A stretch of DNA of 64,000 nucleotides from Atrina japonica (lineage: Eukaryota; Mollusca; Bivalvia; Pterioida; Pinnidae), in assembly GCA_030159075.1 (NCBI GenBank), contig BROG01000468.1, positions 159,001 to 223,000 on the forward strand, given 5' to 3'. Below are positions 19,258 to 32,960 of this stretch, one piece after another (the first letter of the stretch is position 1; each line of letters opens with the position of its first letter). The translations under genes and the position numbers were made by a program. The notes below the pieces were generated by a model. That model was not told where the DNA came from. It saw only the letters and a list, made by a program, of their open reading frames with translations, and ran no database searches.

Positions 19258-20433
19258 AGTCCTTATACTTATGTTACTCCGGAAAAGGTAAAGTTGTAAT
19301 TCATATCTCCAACTGGAAATATGAATGTTAAAGTAAAAGGTTCAAAATACTGTTTTGAAGAATGTAAACGTTCATTAATATTTAAATCGTTTTTAGACAG
19401 ATCACATCTTGTATCTGTTAATGTTTAGGCCGAATGAAAGGTCCCATTGTACACTTTCTATCCACAAACGGGACATTGTACTGCTATAGACCATAAACAT
19501 ATACAGTCAAATATGTATGATCTTATAGAACATTGTGAAGTCTTAGGTGACAGTGAGTCGAACCCTTCAGAACACCATCCTATCATTTGTTCATTGTCCT
19601 TCCCAACCGTTATTCCCAGGTGTACTGATGGTACAAAAGCAAGCTATAACTGGAAGATATCAGTAAAAGATGGTTCTATCAATTATTACACACAATTACT
19701 AGAGTCCTACTTAGACACACTACATATACCTATTATAGACACAACTTCACAGATAGATATTGATAGCTATTACAATGATATTGTTTCAGCCATGCTTTTA
19801 GCTAGTGAAAGGATTCCGATGAGATTATTTAAAGGACATCTGAAACCATACTGGAATAAGGAAATATCTAAAATACACAGTGAAATGGTACAAAAAAAGA
19901 TATGGGTTGTAGAAGGTAGACCGAGAGGTAGTCATCAAAGTTTTTTTTAGAATATAAACGTTGTAAAACGAATTTTAGACGCAACCTGCGAAGTGCATTT
20001 AATGAATACAGAACGAAACAGTTTAATGAAATTGACAAGAGCGGAGAATTAGATCAAACTTTTTTTGGTATTTGTTAAAAAATAACACTAATAGACAAAT
20101 GACATCTCGGACAGAAATGACATACGAAGGGACAACACCACGTGACCCAGATGGAATTGTACAAGCTTGGGCTTCCCATTTTTAATCTATATTTCAGGAT
20201 AAACATGAAAATAACTTCGACGATACTTTCTGTAAATTTATAAGGTCAAAGGTCAGTGACATTCAGTGAAAGATTCACACTGTAAAAGACGCATTTTTGG
20301 GAAAAAGTGAAACAAATGATGAGATCGTAAAAATTTGTAAAGGTCTAAATGCTAACAAAGCGGGTGGGTATGATAATATCGTTTATGAACATGTTAAATA
20401 TGGAGGAAAAAACTAATTTCTCACATAGTTAAT

Positions 20434-21272
20434 TTGTTTAATATGGTCATGGTACATGAATATATTCCGCAAAAATGGAAAATTGGCAGTCTGATTACTT
20501 CATATAAAGGGCAAGGGAAACCAAAAGATGTCCCAAACAGCTATAGAGGAATTACTCTACTTCCTACATTTTGTAAGATATTTGAAATTGTTTTACTGAA
20601 AAGAATCGACCCTGTTTTAAACTCTGATACCTTTTCAAAGGGTCAACAATGTGCTTACCAAAAGAAATTATGTAGCCTTTGTGTTTCATTCAATTTAAAA
20701 GAGTGCGTAAATTACAACTTAGAAAATGGTTCTGATGTATGTTGCTTTTTTTAGATAGCAACAAAGCTTTTGATACTGTATGGCAGGTGGGGTTGTGTTA
20801 TAAAATGTACAAACTCGGACTTCGTGGTAAAATATGGGCTATAATGAAACAGATGTATACAGATGTAACAAGTTGTGTATTCTTTAAATGTCACACCTCT
20901 TCTCCGAAATCAATGAAGAGAGGTATTGCTCAAGTGGGAGCACTCTCTGCAAAATTTTATCTTATTTTTATAAACGATCTGTTAAATGAAAGAGTGTTGT
21001 GGAAAGGGTGCAGTGGTCGCAGATTTAATGTGTGTAATATACCAACGCAAGCTGGTGATATTTGTCTTGTAAGTACAAGTACTAATGGCCTGCAGTATAT
21101 GATATCTATTTGTCAAAATTATAGCCGGAAATGGAGATTTACATTTTCAGCGAACAAAAGTAAGATTGTCTCTTTTTCAAACCGTAGGAATGTTCTCAAA
21201 CCATGTAAATTAGTTCTTTATAATTGTGTACTACCAAGTGTATATAAAGCATGTAGGAATAATGTTAAATGA
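20434..21272 (+). pseudogene. LINE reverse transcriptase, inactivated
   Basis: Two overlapping frames carry fingers and palm motifs: PNSYRGITLLPTFCKIFE, FLDSNKAFDTVW (motif A) and RGIAQVGALSAKFYLIFIND (motif B). Motif C, normally YADD, reads QAGD, so the catalytic aspartate pair is damaged. A frameshift separates motifs 0-2 from motif A. Confidence 0.85.
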
Positions 21273-21392
21273 AAAATGTAATTCTATGTCTAGAACAGAG
21301 CGTGCGTGCAGTAAACTCAAAGCTGGTGTTATGTATCTTCTCCGTTCTGGAGCCCACCCTAGTGTTCTGAACCCCTTACAATTGCGAAATTA

Positions 21393-22213
21393 ATGGAAAT
21401 CAAAGTGTATCCATCTGCACTTTATGGGTATGAGGTTTGGTTAATTACAAAATCTGAATTATTATTGCTCGAGAAAGCACAACATTTTGTTATTAAATCA
21501 ATTCAACGTTTTGAAAAAAGAACCAGAACTGACATGTGTAGTTCATTACTAGGATGGCCCTCCATTAAAGACTATATTGACACAAGAAAACTTTAATATT
21601 TGGACAGAATCTGTAGAATGGAAAACACCATCCTAACACATAAAATATTTTTAACAAGAATTTTCATGTTTTCATTAAACGTAAGTCAGGGATCGGGCTT
21701 TGTAAGAGAAATTGTTAACACTCTGAAATTATATTCCTTACTTCATTTTCTAGAAGAGTACATTAATTCAGGTGCATTTCCAACTAAAAATCAATGTCAA
21801 CACAGTGTACCATGCAGTTCATAGTTATGAAGAAAAGGCGTGGAAAGAAAGAATGTCTAGTGATGAGGAATTCTCTAGATTTGTATTTATGGAATATAGC
21901 GTTGAAATTTCCAGAGCATCTAGATGCGATTTAACATATAATGAAGCTATGTGTAACAATACGTCATGTAAATCGTACTGAACTGTGTCATATCTGTGGC
22001 TTCTTTTATAATGATATGATAACTCATATAGTTTTAACCTGTACACAAACAGATAATCTTAGAGACGAATTATGGTGTTCTATTATTAACACATCAAACA
22101 TAATGTTTGGTGTATATCTGTATTCTTTACCATATGACGATTTGATACATATATTGTTAGGGGGGCATTCAACTTTGATTTATCTTCGGAAGATTACGAA
22201 TCTTTTAGACTAA
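21393..22213 (+). pseudogene. LINE C-terminal region
   Basis: SALYGYEVWLITKSELLLLE (thumb/connection segment of LINE polymerases), then after frameshifts LCHICGFFYNDMITHIVLTC, a C-x2-C...H-x4-C finger typical of the LINE C-terminus. Confidence 0.7.
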
Positions 22214-22504
22214 GTTCAGTCATTATTGTATGGAAAATGATAAAACTATACTATTCTTAGTATCGAATATCATTTGTCACCCTCTTCTATATGACAATGT
22301 ACAAATGTGAATTGTATTGTCTCAATGCTTATTTAAGCTATCTGCATACATTCTTATGTAAATTTACTGCAGTGTAAGCTATTACATTATCATACATATA
22401 TTTTGTCTTCTATCATCTTCTAAGGACAAATTTCGATGTACATTTCTCTTTATGTATTTTATTTCTGAAATCTTCATTATGGAGGACATAAAGGAAATAA
22501 TACA

Positions 22505-22700
22505 ACACCAGTATAATAACTATTAACTGGCGACTCCGGGTACACATACACCAGTATAATAACTATTAACTAACGACTCCGGGTACACATACACCAGTAT
22601 AATAACTATTAACTGGCGACTCCGGGTATACATACACCAGTATATTACCTATTAACTGCCGACTACAGGTCGGGCACTTGTATTTCCCGGGTACACATAT
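22505..22700. repeat. 44-bp satellite, short array
   Basis: Units GGGTACACATACACCAGTAT plus 'aataactattaactggcgactcc' repeat four to five times. They are related to the 116-bp satellite at 14.1 kb and in the same orientation. Confidence 0.85.
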
Positions 22701-23109
22701 GTATACATGTATATATTATACTCATTAGGAGGTTGATAAACAACCATGAACAAAACTAGCGTTACCTGACTGAAAGATAGGAATTTTCCCAGATCGAAGT
22801 TTGTATTGATTGATATTTTCTGCGCCGTGCGTCTTACGTGATGACACGTAACACGCACCTGTATTTTCAACAAACAATCATAACAGCCCGTGTGTTTATC
22901 ATCATGGATCCTTGTGCGTACAGACTCCAGTCCACATCAATCCGAGTACAAATTGATTCCTCTCCGGTGAATATACCTTCAAATTTATATTATTGGTTTT
23001 AGTTTTAGAATTGCTGATTCGAGTGATATGACACCCTTAATAGTTGTGACGGTTGGCCTTCTTTGTGTACTAATGTGGAATATCTTTCGATACATGACCT
23101 ATGATATAG

Positions 23110-23809
23110 ACTACATACATCTTACCTTGTTTCCCGAATTTCCCTGCATCTACACTCGTCTAGGAATATATTCTTTTTGATTATCGCGGATAAGACGCAA
23201 TATGATTATGGAAAATTACCATGGTATGATTATTTGCAATACACATATAAATGACTCGGGAATTCCCCAACATTGTACAGATCTTTCCCAGGTGCTTTTC
23301 TGTGCATAAACAACAATCTAAATATTTAACGCTGTGTGTGTAATTGTTGATCACTGATCCGTTAAAACATTCTATCTAATAATCGACAAAATTACAGAAT
23401 CTGCATACGTGAATATATTTTTCCATATCCGTTATAAAAACAAAGTATATATATTACTAATGCTACGGTTCACCATGGATTACATGGACGTTGAACTGCA
23501 GATTTTTCCATGCATGAATGATTTTATCGGTTAAAGAATTAATAAAAACCACGTGGTTGTAACAAATTTCGGTTTGCTCAATCAAACATGCACATCGGTA
23601 CAGATGCACTCAAGAAAGCATTCTGGCAGAGACATTACGTGTTATATATGTCTCTAATATTGATAATCTACAAAATTAATATTGAAACCAATGATACAAA
23701 ACACAATATATATTATATATTCTCTGAATTGTAAAACTTGTAACATATATTTGGTATACTGCACTTAATAAGATCATTCAAAATCTTACAACAAGTGTGC
23801 AGTTATTAA
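23110..23809 (+). repeat. Direct duplication, copy 2
   Basis: The counterpart of 15,902-16,929 without the SINE. It ends where the TTTAAAG-terminated element begins, as in copy 1, so the duplicated unit included that junction. Confidence 0.8.
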
Positions 23810-24116
23810 TTTAAAGCCCCATGACCGGCTAATATTGAACTACATGAAATATCTTAAAAAGTTCTTCGATTCACACATTATACAATTTAAAGACATACTG
23901 ATCAAAACTAGTGCACGCATACAATTAGTCAGAAAAAAAAAACAAACAAAACAACGTGATACAAACACCCCTAATTAGTGATGGTAAATGTACCGTTCAC
24001 TGCTGTTATATCGATACGGAAAGCATGTCAAACATGAATATACGTCACATTTTGGGAAGTATTTCATCGAAAACTGCAATTATACATTTTTCTAAATAAA
24101 AATATTGCAATCATAT

Positions 24117-24190
<74 letters not shown>

Positions 24191-24443
24191 TATTATCACT
24201 TTCAAGTTAAACAGTTAAAACAAAAGAATGTATTGGTATTTTCCGACCAGTTTGAGACACCTCGATTGAACAGGAGTGTTATATAAATAGGCTTGACAGA
24301 TTTAGGTTGCTTCAGGGGAAATTCAAAGAAGGATGGCAAACTATTAATTTGTTTTCAGCTTCATTTCCTTCCTCAAAGCATTTCAACGTTAAATTTCTGT
24401 TCCTTAAGGTACAGCACAATTTCTTTATTGATTCTATCTCTCT

Positions 24444-24478
<35 letters not shown>

Positions 24479-25560
24479 GTTTTTGTATTTTGTTTGTTTG
24501 CTACCTGAATGGCAAGGTGTTTACGTCTTTGTGGAATGTTGGTTATCTCGGACCCATCTCAATTCGTGCCCATCTCAACTCGTATATAAGTCGTGCCTAC
24601 AGTTGACTGACTCGCAACCAAAACAATTGGAAGAGTCGAACCCATCGTTTTACTAATTTGTACCCAATAGGAATTATGGTTACACCTATGACTTAGTTCT
24701 CAAGAACATAGAAAAACTACCCGGTCTTGATCATTTTTCTACGTAGAAATTATAAATACCAGTTACGCTTTTTCGGTTTGTTCAATTCCGTACAGTTTGG
24801 TCGGAATAGTTAGTGTTCATATCATGTGACCTCAACAGAATGTCGGGCCAGATTGCTTCCGGTAACGTAATATTTACATTGACAACATTCAATGATATCG
24901 TGTCTCAGTACTCCTGGGATTTAATTATTGATAGATGTTGGAATCCTTTCTTGCAACGACTACAAGTGCCGTCAGTTCCTCTGGCATCTAACACTGTATG
25001 CTATCTAGATTCCAGGTCATATATATATATATACGATAAAATGTTAAGAAGTTCTCTGAAATTGCATACTATTATGACAAACGGTAACAGAAAAAATCAA
25101 CTCCAAAAGGTCTATTGACCCATACCAGTAGGAAAAATTACCCGTTTTCCAGATCTAGAAAAGGCACAGTAATATTTCTCATCATAGAAAAATGGCCCAG
25201 GATTTTTTACTATAGTAAAAAAACCCAAGTATATTTTCACAATCGAAAAAAAAATATTCAACAGTTAATAATGACCATTTCGTACAAGTTACACGAGTTT
25301 TAGTAGGCTGAAATTATAACTATATACATAGCAATTGTGTGGTGTTTGCAAGCAATGCAATTTCGTTTGAAAATTACGACGGTTTCGATGGATTAAGAAG
25401 TTTACAACGCGCAATGACGATCCTACTAATAGTATGTTCCCCGAAAATAACTACTAATTGACACGACAATTTTCTCTCCTGTCATATAAACAACTGAAAA
25501 ATCCGAGATAGTGATTTCTAAATTTGCCATGAAATGTAAAAAAGCAGTATAGGTAGCCCT

Positions 25561-25905
25561 ATCGTCGTAAAATCACGGTCCGGATTTGCTATGCTCTTTC
25601 CTACCTAGTTTCATGTGCCCGAAATCACTTGTGCAAATTTTTTATAATTCATGAAGCCTCAACCAATGCGAGAAAACGATGCTCGCGCTTTCGTCAGCTA
25701 ATCACATCGAGGCTATTAAACAATTTCAGAATTGTATTTAGATCAACGGACTTCGCGGTAACTTCCATTGCCGATCACAACTACTGTGATTTGATAAACT
25801 TAATACACTTACTCCTTTATAAATATTCATTAGCTACGAGTGATTTCTGGTACATGAAACCACGGATAGGCAAGTGTATAGCGATTTCGACTATGAGGGC
25901 GCCCA
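25561..25905 (+). mobile_element. MITE, sister of the one in Evx intron 2
   Basis: Matches 60,016-60,360 over most of its length (GCCGATCACAACTACTGTGA, CAATTTCAGAATTGTAT). The left end ATCGTCGTAAAATCACGG is intact; the right inverted end is degraded. Confidence 0.75.
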
Positions 25906-25999
25906 GCACAGCTATATAAACATCTATGCTCATTTGGGGGTTCTACATTTCTTTGTTTTTGAAACCAAAACCAAATCGCCAAAAGCTCGAAAATTGTAA

Positions 26000-26160
26000 C
26001 GACCCCTATACCTTATATCCATATAACCTGGCGAGATATAGTGTCGTGAACCATTTCTTGACCCGGACACGTTCAAATTTTAGGTAATAAAGAATAGCGA
26101 CATTAAATTTACACTGACAAGAATAATCGTTCTTTTTTGTTATCCTACCTAGGAATATCC
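26000..26160 (+). repeat. Dispersed repeat fragment
   Basis: Shares ATCCATATAACC, TCGTGAACC-x-TTTCTTGACC and ACACTGACAAGA-type blocks with 62,290-62,440. A shorter match (ATCCATATAACCTAATGGGG) is at 26,781. The family is unknown. Confidence 0.55.
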
Positions 26161-26879
26161 AGTGGGGAATATAAAGTGTTTTCCATAAAAATTGTCATAA
26201 CCAAATATTGAGAAAAATCATCCGCAAGATGACCAAAATGTTAACCCGCCTATCACGTATTGTGAAGTGGAAAATACCTCTGTTAGCGAAGTACTTCAGA
26301 AGCCAATTAATTTCCACAGATAGTTGCATGTCAATTCAATATCAAACGGCATTATGGTAATTACCCTGTTGGTAAATACATGTATACCTTCATAAATAAT
26401 CCTACAATCAAACAGGCGATGGGCACGAGTCAGCTAATACATGGGTACGAGTCAACCAATTCACTTAGGTACGAGTTGTGATGGATACGAGATGACAATA
26501 ACCTGTATGTTGAACTTATTCATCTGAGTTTACCTTGAATATTACGCAACTCCATTTGCGTTTATTGTCGTTACGAGTAAAAATAACCTTTTTAATCTTC
26601 AATCTCAGATTACTAGAAAGCAGAGAATCACCACTCAGAAGTGAATTGATGGGAAGATAATAACTTTACATAAACATTTTGCAAAGCATAATATCATTAA
26701 AAACAAAATTAACAACCTTACTGCGCGTAAATCGCCGGTCATGGGTCTTTAAATACCTACTCGTAGAACAGGTATAGCAAAATCCATATAACCTAATGGG
26801 GTGGGTTCTCGTGAACCCTATCTTTTATATTAAAACCACAAACTGAAAGGCAGTTTTCTCTGGAATTCATTTTTGTGCG

Positions 26880-28100
26880 GATTGCACAATTATCTAAGGA
26901 AATGAATTACAATGTATGCCTATTTTCTGATTTTCAGACTCTCGATACGAAATTAAATATTGCGTTTTAACACATTATTATGTATAAAATATTACTCATA
27001 CATGTTTCATTTGTTCACTTTTAAATTGAAGATTTTAAAGTGAGCAGTCATATAAGTTGTCTAAAATTACTTTAGGCCGTTAACCAATCATATGCGTTTT
27101 CTGATTCTGAGTCAATGCATGATAAATTATATTTTACTGATAGAATCCCCTTTTAAATGACGTTTTTTACGCGATATTGATAATTTGTTCGATTCGAAAA
27201 CATCATTGCATTCTATATATTAAGTCACATTCCGGGGACGTTATTGTAATTTTTTACATTTTCATTAGAAACCCATTCCTAACCGACGAACATGAAAATT
27301 TCGATGTATTAATGGAGCTATTTGGGGATTCCGTAGGAATTCTTAAATTAACCCTGGTAATCGAGTGATATAAAGAGTGTGCTCAATTCACCACGAGAAT
27401 AATGTTCCGACACAGTCACAGAACATGTTACAATCGCATGTACCAGGACAGGAAGTAGTTATTTCAAAGATAATGTCGGTAACATTTACATAATTCACGT
27501 AAGTTTATGGCTAAATTGCTTGCCCAGGACAGTGATCAAGAGCATTCGATTGGTGTTCCACTTGTCTGGATTGTCCTACACAGTGAAACGAACACGCTCA
27601 GTAGAACGTCACCACGTGACCGGCAACACCTTACCGTTTATAAATAGATCAATGTATTAGGTGTTTTCCACGATTAATTAACTAATTAGTTGGAATAGGA
27701 CTTAAAAAATACAACGAAGGTTCATACCAATACGCATTAAGAAAGTACAGAAAAGTTTATTTACGAACAGTACTCCCCGGAATGTGGCTTTAATACTCAT
27801 CAGTTTTTAGTTGCGAGAAAAAGAAGATTGAGAGACAATATGTCTTTGACGCTCGTTAGTCCATGCACTAGCGGGTGGAGTTGCCTTTCTTCCTTACGAT
27901 GACTACGGATAAAGTGTATGGACTGTTACTTTTACTGATGATTCCTTGATTTAACAGTTTCTATATGTGACGTTTCACTTCATCATGTTGATTAAGAGGA
28001 ACTCTCTTCGATGTGGGATGTTTATCAGGGAATCATCTGATAGTGTGACCGGATGTTGTATAGTAGAAGTAAACCCGAGTTCGTCATCGTTGAGTGGAAT
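26880..28100. other. Gene-free stretch
   Basis: AT-rich sequence without recognisable exons or repeats, apart from what may be eroded parts of the LTR-element relic near its right edge. Confidence 0.4.
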
Positions 28101-28112
28101 TGTCTTCCAGTG

Positions 28113-29730
28113 TTATACAAACATGCTATCTCGCCTTTCTCTTTGTTCATTTGTTAGTTTGGCGTCTCCTAAATCGAAATCTGTAAATTCCACGATATAT
28201 TCACTAGATTTTACTACCTCAGCTGATTTCAAAGTTCTTAATGTTGATTTAGGTTCAAGCCAGACGCCTTCCGGTCCAATATTCAAAACTCTTACTGGTA
28301 GTTTTCCCTGCTCGACGCTCGCTATTTTGTCTATTAACATGATATTTTTGATATTTCACACGAAAGAGCTTGTACAGCTGCAGAGTATGTTATGCAATCA
28401 TTAATGTGTCTTGCTGAGCCAACGGTAGTCTTCATATAGTTAGCTGGAATTTTAATCGCCTGGCTACCCTTAACTTTTTCAAAACTCGTACGGTCCAAAT
28501 TTTCATCTAGTTTCAACACGGACATGACATTATTCTAAGGCTCCTCGTCGAAAAATTAGGAAGATTTTTTCGTTTCGTTCTTTATTTTGTTCAAGACATG
28601 TCTACAAATGTTGAGCATTTTGCAGACGCCTTCATAATTTTGTTTCCCATGTTGATTTTGATTCATTGCCCGTCACAGGACAACTCGCTACTGCGATGGA
28701 ATCTCGATGACTCCTCTTTTCCTTTAAATTGTTTCTGTGACGTCAACTTTTGAGATCTATCATTTTGCGTTTCTGAAGGACACTACGATGCTTTTTGTCC
28801 TTTTCCATCACAGTTGAAGCATGCCATGTTAGACTTGCCTCCATATGCATTACCTCTACCTCGGCCTCGACCTCGATCCCTGATATCACTTCATGGATAC
28901 TGTGAATGCGACCACTGGCTTCCGATCGACGAAGCCTGGTCGAATCGTCCACGCGCTCCTCATTTAGATGTTATGCTTATGAGATAATGTATTTACTTAA
29001 CTTGCTTTTTTACTTCTAAAAACTCGTTGCATTCTGATGTTGTTGCTTAATGCACTCGTTTTCCACAAAAAGCGGATTGTCCTCAATCAATCTCAGCATG
29101 AGATGTCTAAACTTGAGGAGAGACATCAATTCTTTTCCAAGTGAAATTGTTTTTAATTCTTGTCGTACTTGTTGCTCTTTAATGTTATCTATAACCCCAC
29201 AGTCAAGACTTTGTCTTTGTCTTGCATTTCTTTTGCGACGTCCCTCGTTATTTGGTCTATAGCTACTAGAGTCATCAAAGCAAGTGAGTGATTTAAGTTT
29301 ATCGTCTATTTGCTGGTCTCGTTGGTAAAAGTTTGTCCTTAGGCTGGTATAATTACTCCAGGATGTTAAGGATTAGTTCTCCAGTTGTTCTCTGATCCTA
29401 AGGCCTCAATCGGTTTTCAGATTTTGTGTGTCAGATTAGATGGTCCTTCGTAAATCCGAATGATCGTCCATGGAGGGTGAAGCTTTTGTGTACTCCCTCA
29501 TGTCTGTTATCCATTCATCGACTGATGGATCCGAATATTTCGTCGGTCGTTCACAAAACTTCAGGAACTTTCGATAGGATCTCATATATACTTATGATGG
29601 CGCAACGTGAGATGATTTAGCTTCCAAAGCGGCCGACTTGACTCTTGAAGTCCCTAACTCACCTTTTAATTCTTCCTCCATTCTGGACGATATAGCAACA
29701 ATTTTAAAGCAGAAAGCAGTCCCTACAATT
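28113..29730 (-). pseudogene. Decayed LTR-retroelement gag/pro region
   Basis: On the minus strand a gag-like stretch (KFCERPTKYSDPSVDEWITD) precedes an Arg-Gly-rich segment and a zinc knuckle, CFNCDGKGQKAS-stop-CP, in which the usual His is Gln and a stop interrupts. Further on come AIKIPANYMKTTVGSARHIN and KLPVRVLNIGPEGVWLEPKS, patterns found between gag and protease of Ty3/gypsy-like elements. Several stops and frameshifts break it. No integrase, RT or LTRs were found nearby, so it is a fragment. Confidence 0.7.
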
Positions 29731-30339
29731 CGCTTGTTGCTATGATCCTAAATGGAATGACAGTTTTTAATCATAAAAATTGGACATTTGGTGAAATCAC
29801 AGTTTTGAAAATAAAGTGCTCGGATGAATTCTGTCTAGATATAATTTGAAATTGATATACGTTGTTATTTTTATCCTTGTTGTTTCTTTTCGTCATTTGA
29901 ATATCTAGGAGACCACACGTTTAGTTTGTGGTTGATATTTCAGATTCCCTTCTGTAGTTCTTCGATCTGTCAGGTAATCTTAGAATTTTGATTAACAAAC
30001 GAATCGAAATGCTTATGACCTGGGCACTTATTCCACATGGCAATGGAGTACACAATAACGTCATAATTTCAATTTTAAGTTTAATCATTAACTATTAAAT
30101 TTCATTCATTGGGCACACACATATATACATTAAACCACTAGCCGTAATGAACAGTCCAGGTAGCTCTTTGGTCAAGACAAGACAATCGACCACCAACGCA
30201 AAGAGCGCGAGATCGACATAGATGTCGGCATTTATGTACATTTTTAACAAATATTTTATTTCAGCATATTGCATAAAGATATGAAAATATCAATAAGATA
30301 TTGTAATAAATATCTTACAATAATATTACACCAACATTT

Positions 30340-30412
30340 GGGAATGGCAGCGGTAGAGCTTTCTACTCGAAATCGAAACGTCCCTGGTTTGATTTACAGT
30401 AACAGATCATAC
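30340..30412 (+). repeat. Possible tRNA-like SINE head, degraded
   Basis: TGGCAGCGGTAGAGC followed by GGTTTGATTTAC resembles A- and B-box spacing of a tRNA-derived head. No complete cloverleaf. Confidence 0.3.
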
Positions 30413-30639
30413 TGACGACTTCAAAAAATAGTAGTAACTGCTTCTGCGCTGGAAACGAAGTGAAAGCCGTGCATATGTCTTTCGAATGAAATATAAAACT
30501 TAGTTCAATGTCTCATCATTGGCATATTTTCATATACAAGTCAAAATAAGTGGCACTTCTCGTGAAGGTGGGCACCTCTATAGGTGAAGAAAAATTCTTG
30601 CAGGGATGTAAAACAACAAAACAAACAAATTGAACCTTT

Positions 30640-30762
<123 letters not shown>

Positions 30763-30839
30763 CCCTCAGTCATACGAAATGTTTTTATATTGTATATCTA
30801 AAATCATGTGATGAACAGAATCTATCAATCGCTCAATAA

Positions 30840-32007
30840 TGAGCGGTGTTGACGCCATATTTGATATGTACAGTCGTTCGAGTTATCTTTCTTAGTATGT
30901 AATTAGTGACGATCACTCGTCAATAAAAACTGTTGTTAGGCTAATACGTATTTCACGACATTTTCATCAATATTTCAGATATATAGTACCGGATTATATA
31001 TATTTATATATCCGATTTTTATATTCTTTTGTGTATAATTCTTTTGTACTCTTATACATGTATATCATTATTGTAAAAACATTTATAAATTCATTGTATT
31101 TGTCATTAAATCATTTTCAATAATGGAATGTCTATATCAGACTTAATTATGATAAATAATTAACTTGCTGATCGGCTTGTTTTAATTGTTTTAATTTTGA
31201 ACCAGTAAATAAGATTTGGAACCAGGGAACGACAGGTTCAAAATAAATACGGACTCAGTTTTATTGACCGGAAATTATGAGGACAAATTTAAGACTGAAT
31301 CTTGACAAGAAATACGAAAACTGGCAAAGTAGCGAGAGATAAATAAATTTTTAAAAATAGGAAACAGATATAAGGAATTTGATGTGTAGCTGCAGTATGT
31401 AATGATGTCGGAATGCCCAATATATCGTTGTTATCAACTACCGGTTTTATTTGTCGTATCCGTTTACTAAAAGTGTAGTTAAGCAGTGCGACTAGTTTAA
31501 CTTTCATTATAATATATGTTTTATTACCGGCGTCAACGGTCTTTTATCAGTTTAAACCTCAAAGGAATAAAATAATTCTTTTTTTTATATACTAATATTT
31601 AGTCTGTGGAGTAGAAAGATTTTGTGAGTCAATTAATGGATTTCAACAAGGAGTGGAGACAATTTTGTCCAACAGACACTCCCTTTACAAAATTATGAAA
31701 ACTACAAAATGGTGGAATTGACCGAAACACCTACCTGAACTGGACATTAATTTTCTTACCCTTAAAACGTCAGATTATTGCCAGCTCATGTGTATTTTTG
31801 TGAATCTGTTTCAGTTTAATATACACATATCTTCAAAGAAATTATTAACTGTGAACAGGGCAAAACAAAATATTCAAGCATTATAAAACCAGTTACCTGA
31901 AAAATTGATAAATATTGCTAATTGTTCAGCAAAATTAAGTCTTGTGCACCTGAAATTTTCTATTCTCATCTTATTCATTGCACCGTGCAAAACCCTCGAG
32001 CGTCCTC
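30840..32007. other. Gene-free stretch
   Basis: No supported gene or repeat structure. Confidence 0.4.
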
Positions 32008-32402
32008 TATTCTGGGTCCGAAGTCACCAATTTTACTCAATACTCAATCTCAACTATTATTTCATTATTTTGCCAATATTATGTCGTTTATTAAATTTCC
32101 GTATTTGGGTGAAAAGGAAACATTTTATTTTTTTTACGTCATTCACATTATATACGTTTTTTGCATCAAACTAATGATTTTCCTGTAAAACATTGATAAA
32201 TACATGGAGTAAGGTACTCATAGTTATTTTGAATATTTCTTAAGTTTTATTCAAATAAACAGTAACTTTCACCATTATGTACGATTGTAGGCCATCAATA
32301 TACAAACAATGCCCATAAAATTTGCGTGTTTTTGCCCTAAAATCATGAAAAGGTAGTTGATTTTGAGATATAAGTAAATTACGTGATTTGGGGTCCAGGA
32401 AT
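32008..32402. mobile_element. MITE family with TTC(C)TGG-GTCC ends
   Basis: TTCTGGGTCCGAAGTCACCA at the left is mirrored by TTTGGGGTCCAGGAA at the right, with complementary inner arms including GCCCTAAAATCATG. Related single ends lie at 33,980-34,045 (left type), 57,345-57,475 and 59,970-60,005 (right type). Confidence 0.6.
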
Positions 32403-32834
32403 ACTATCCAATGGTTTATTTAGTACTGATTTAACAATGAATACACCAACAACGAGTGTGACATGTTGGCAGATTGTATAGGGAACCTGACTCCACTTCC
32501 AAAAATTTCCAAATTTCCAAATATCCATGTTCCTTTGTGATTTACTGCGTGTGTATATTGTCGTTATGACTACACCACTTTAGCATCCCTGATGTTATGC
32601 TTTTATAATAAGTTATCCTGTAGGTATGGAATGTTTTCATATCCCGTTGCGTTATTTGGTTTTGTAGTTTGAGGATATGCATTTGAACATTTAGATACAA
32701 TACAAATATCATTGCTTCCATATACCATTCATATAGACAAAACCTATAGGAAAGCAATGGGAATAAATTTCATTTATCGCCTGTGGATGATTAATATGTT
32801 TTAGGATTTTACAACTCACCTTTATCACCTCTAT

Positions 32835-32960
32835 TCAGCGCGGATTTCAGTTCCGGGGGAAACCTAAGCTGAGGTTGTGAGAATGTTTGCCAATTTACTT
32901 GCAGAAGGCCGGCGTAGGGTCTCTTCCCGGGTACATTGTAACCAGGTTCTCTAGTCCATC
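32835..32960 (+). mobile_element. SINE core fragment
   Basis: TGTGAGAATGTTTGCCAATT, then 'tacttgcagaaggcc' and GTCTCTTCCCGGGTACATTG, then CCAGGTTCTC. It shares its core with 54,232-54,402. The tRNA head is not visible here. Confidence 0.6.

Larger units (their letters stand above)
18481..22260 (+). mobile_element. Decayed non-LTR retrotransposon (LINE)
   Basis: In order on one strand: an ORF1-like tail, an AP-type endonuclease, a reverse transcriptase and a C-terminal zinc-finger segment, broken into several frames by stops and frameshifts. A satellite remnant follows at 22,505. Domain order fits Jockey/CR1-like LINEs; the clade is not settled. Confidence 0.85.
23810..26757 (+). mobile_element. 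TTTAAAG-terminated element family, copy 3 (near complete, with nested insert)
   Basis: The left end TTTAAAGCCCCATGACCGGC and the right end, whose reverse complement is TTTAAAGACCCATGACCGGC, form terminal inverted repeats. About 1.56 kb at 24,606-26,170 is absent from copy 1 and is an insertion, so the unit is ~1.4 kb. It contains a CA/TA run (24,116-24,189) and a T tract (24,446-24,477). No transposase was seen. TTTAAA at both ends would fit a TTAA-type target. Confidence 0.65.

Noticed and set aside
24307..24606. Conserved protein shared with 13389-13643 (FTSLWNVG...PISIRAH)
   Set aside because: The two frames lie in inverted copies of one repeat; one copy has a long Phe run from a T tract. 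DNA homology explains the match.
25629..25919. ORF similar to 60064-60450
   Set aside because: Both lie in copies of the same MITE; the shared peptide follows from the DNA.
12575..26757. One giant 14-kb transposon or palindrome
   Set aside because: The inverted arms are better explained as separate copies of a ~1.4-kb element: copy 3 has its own inverted termini at 23,810 and 26,757, and a third fragment lies at 16,930.
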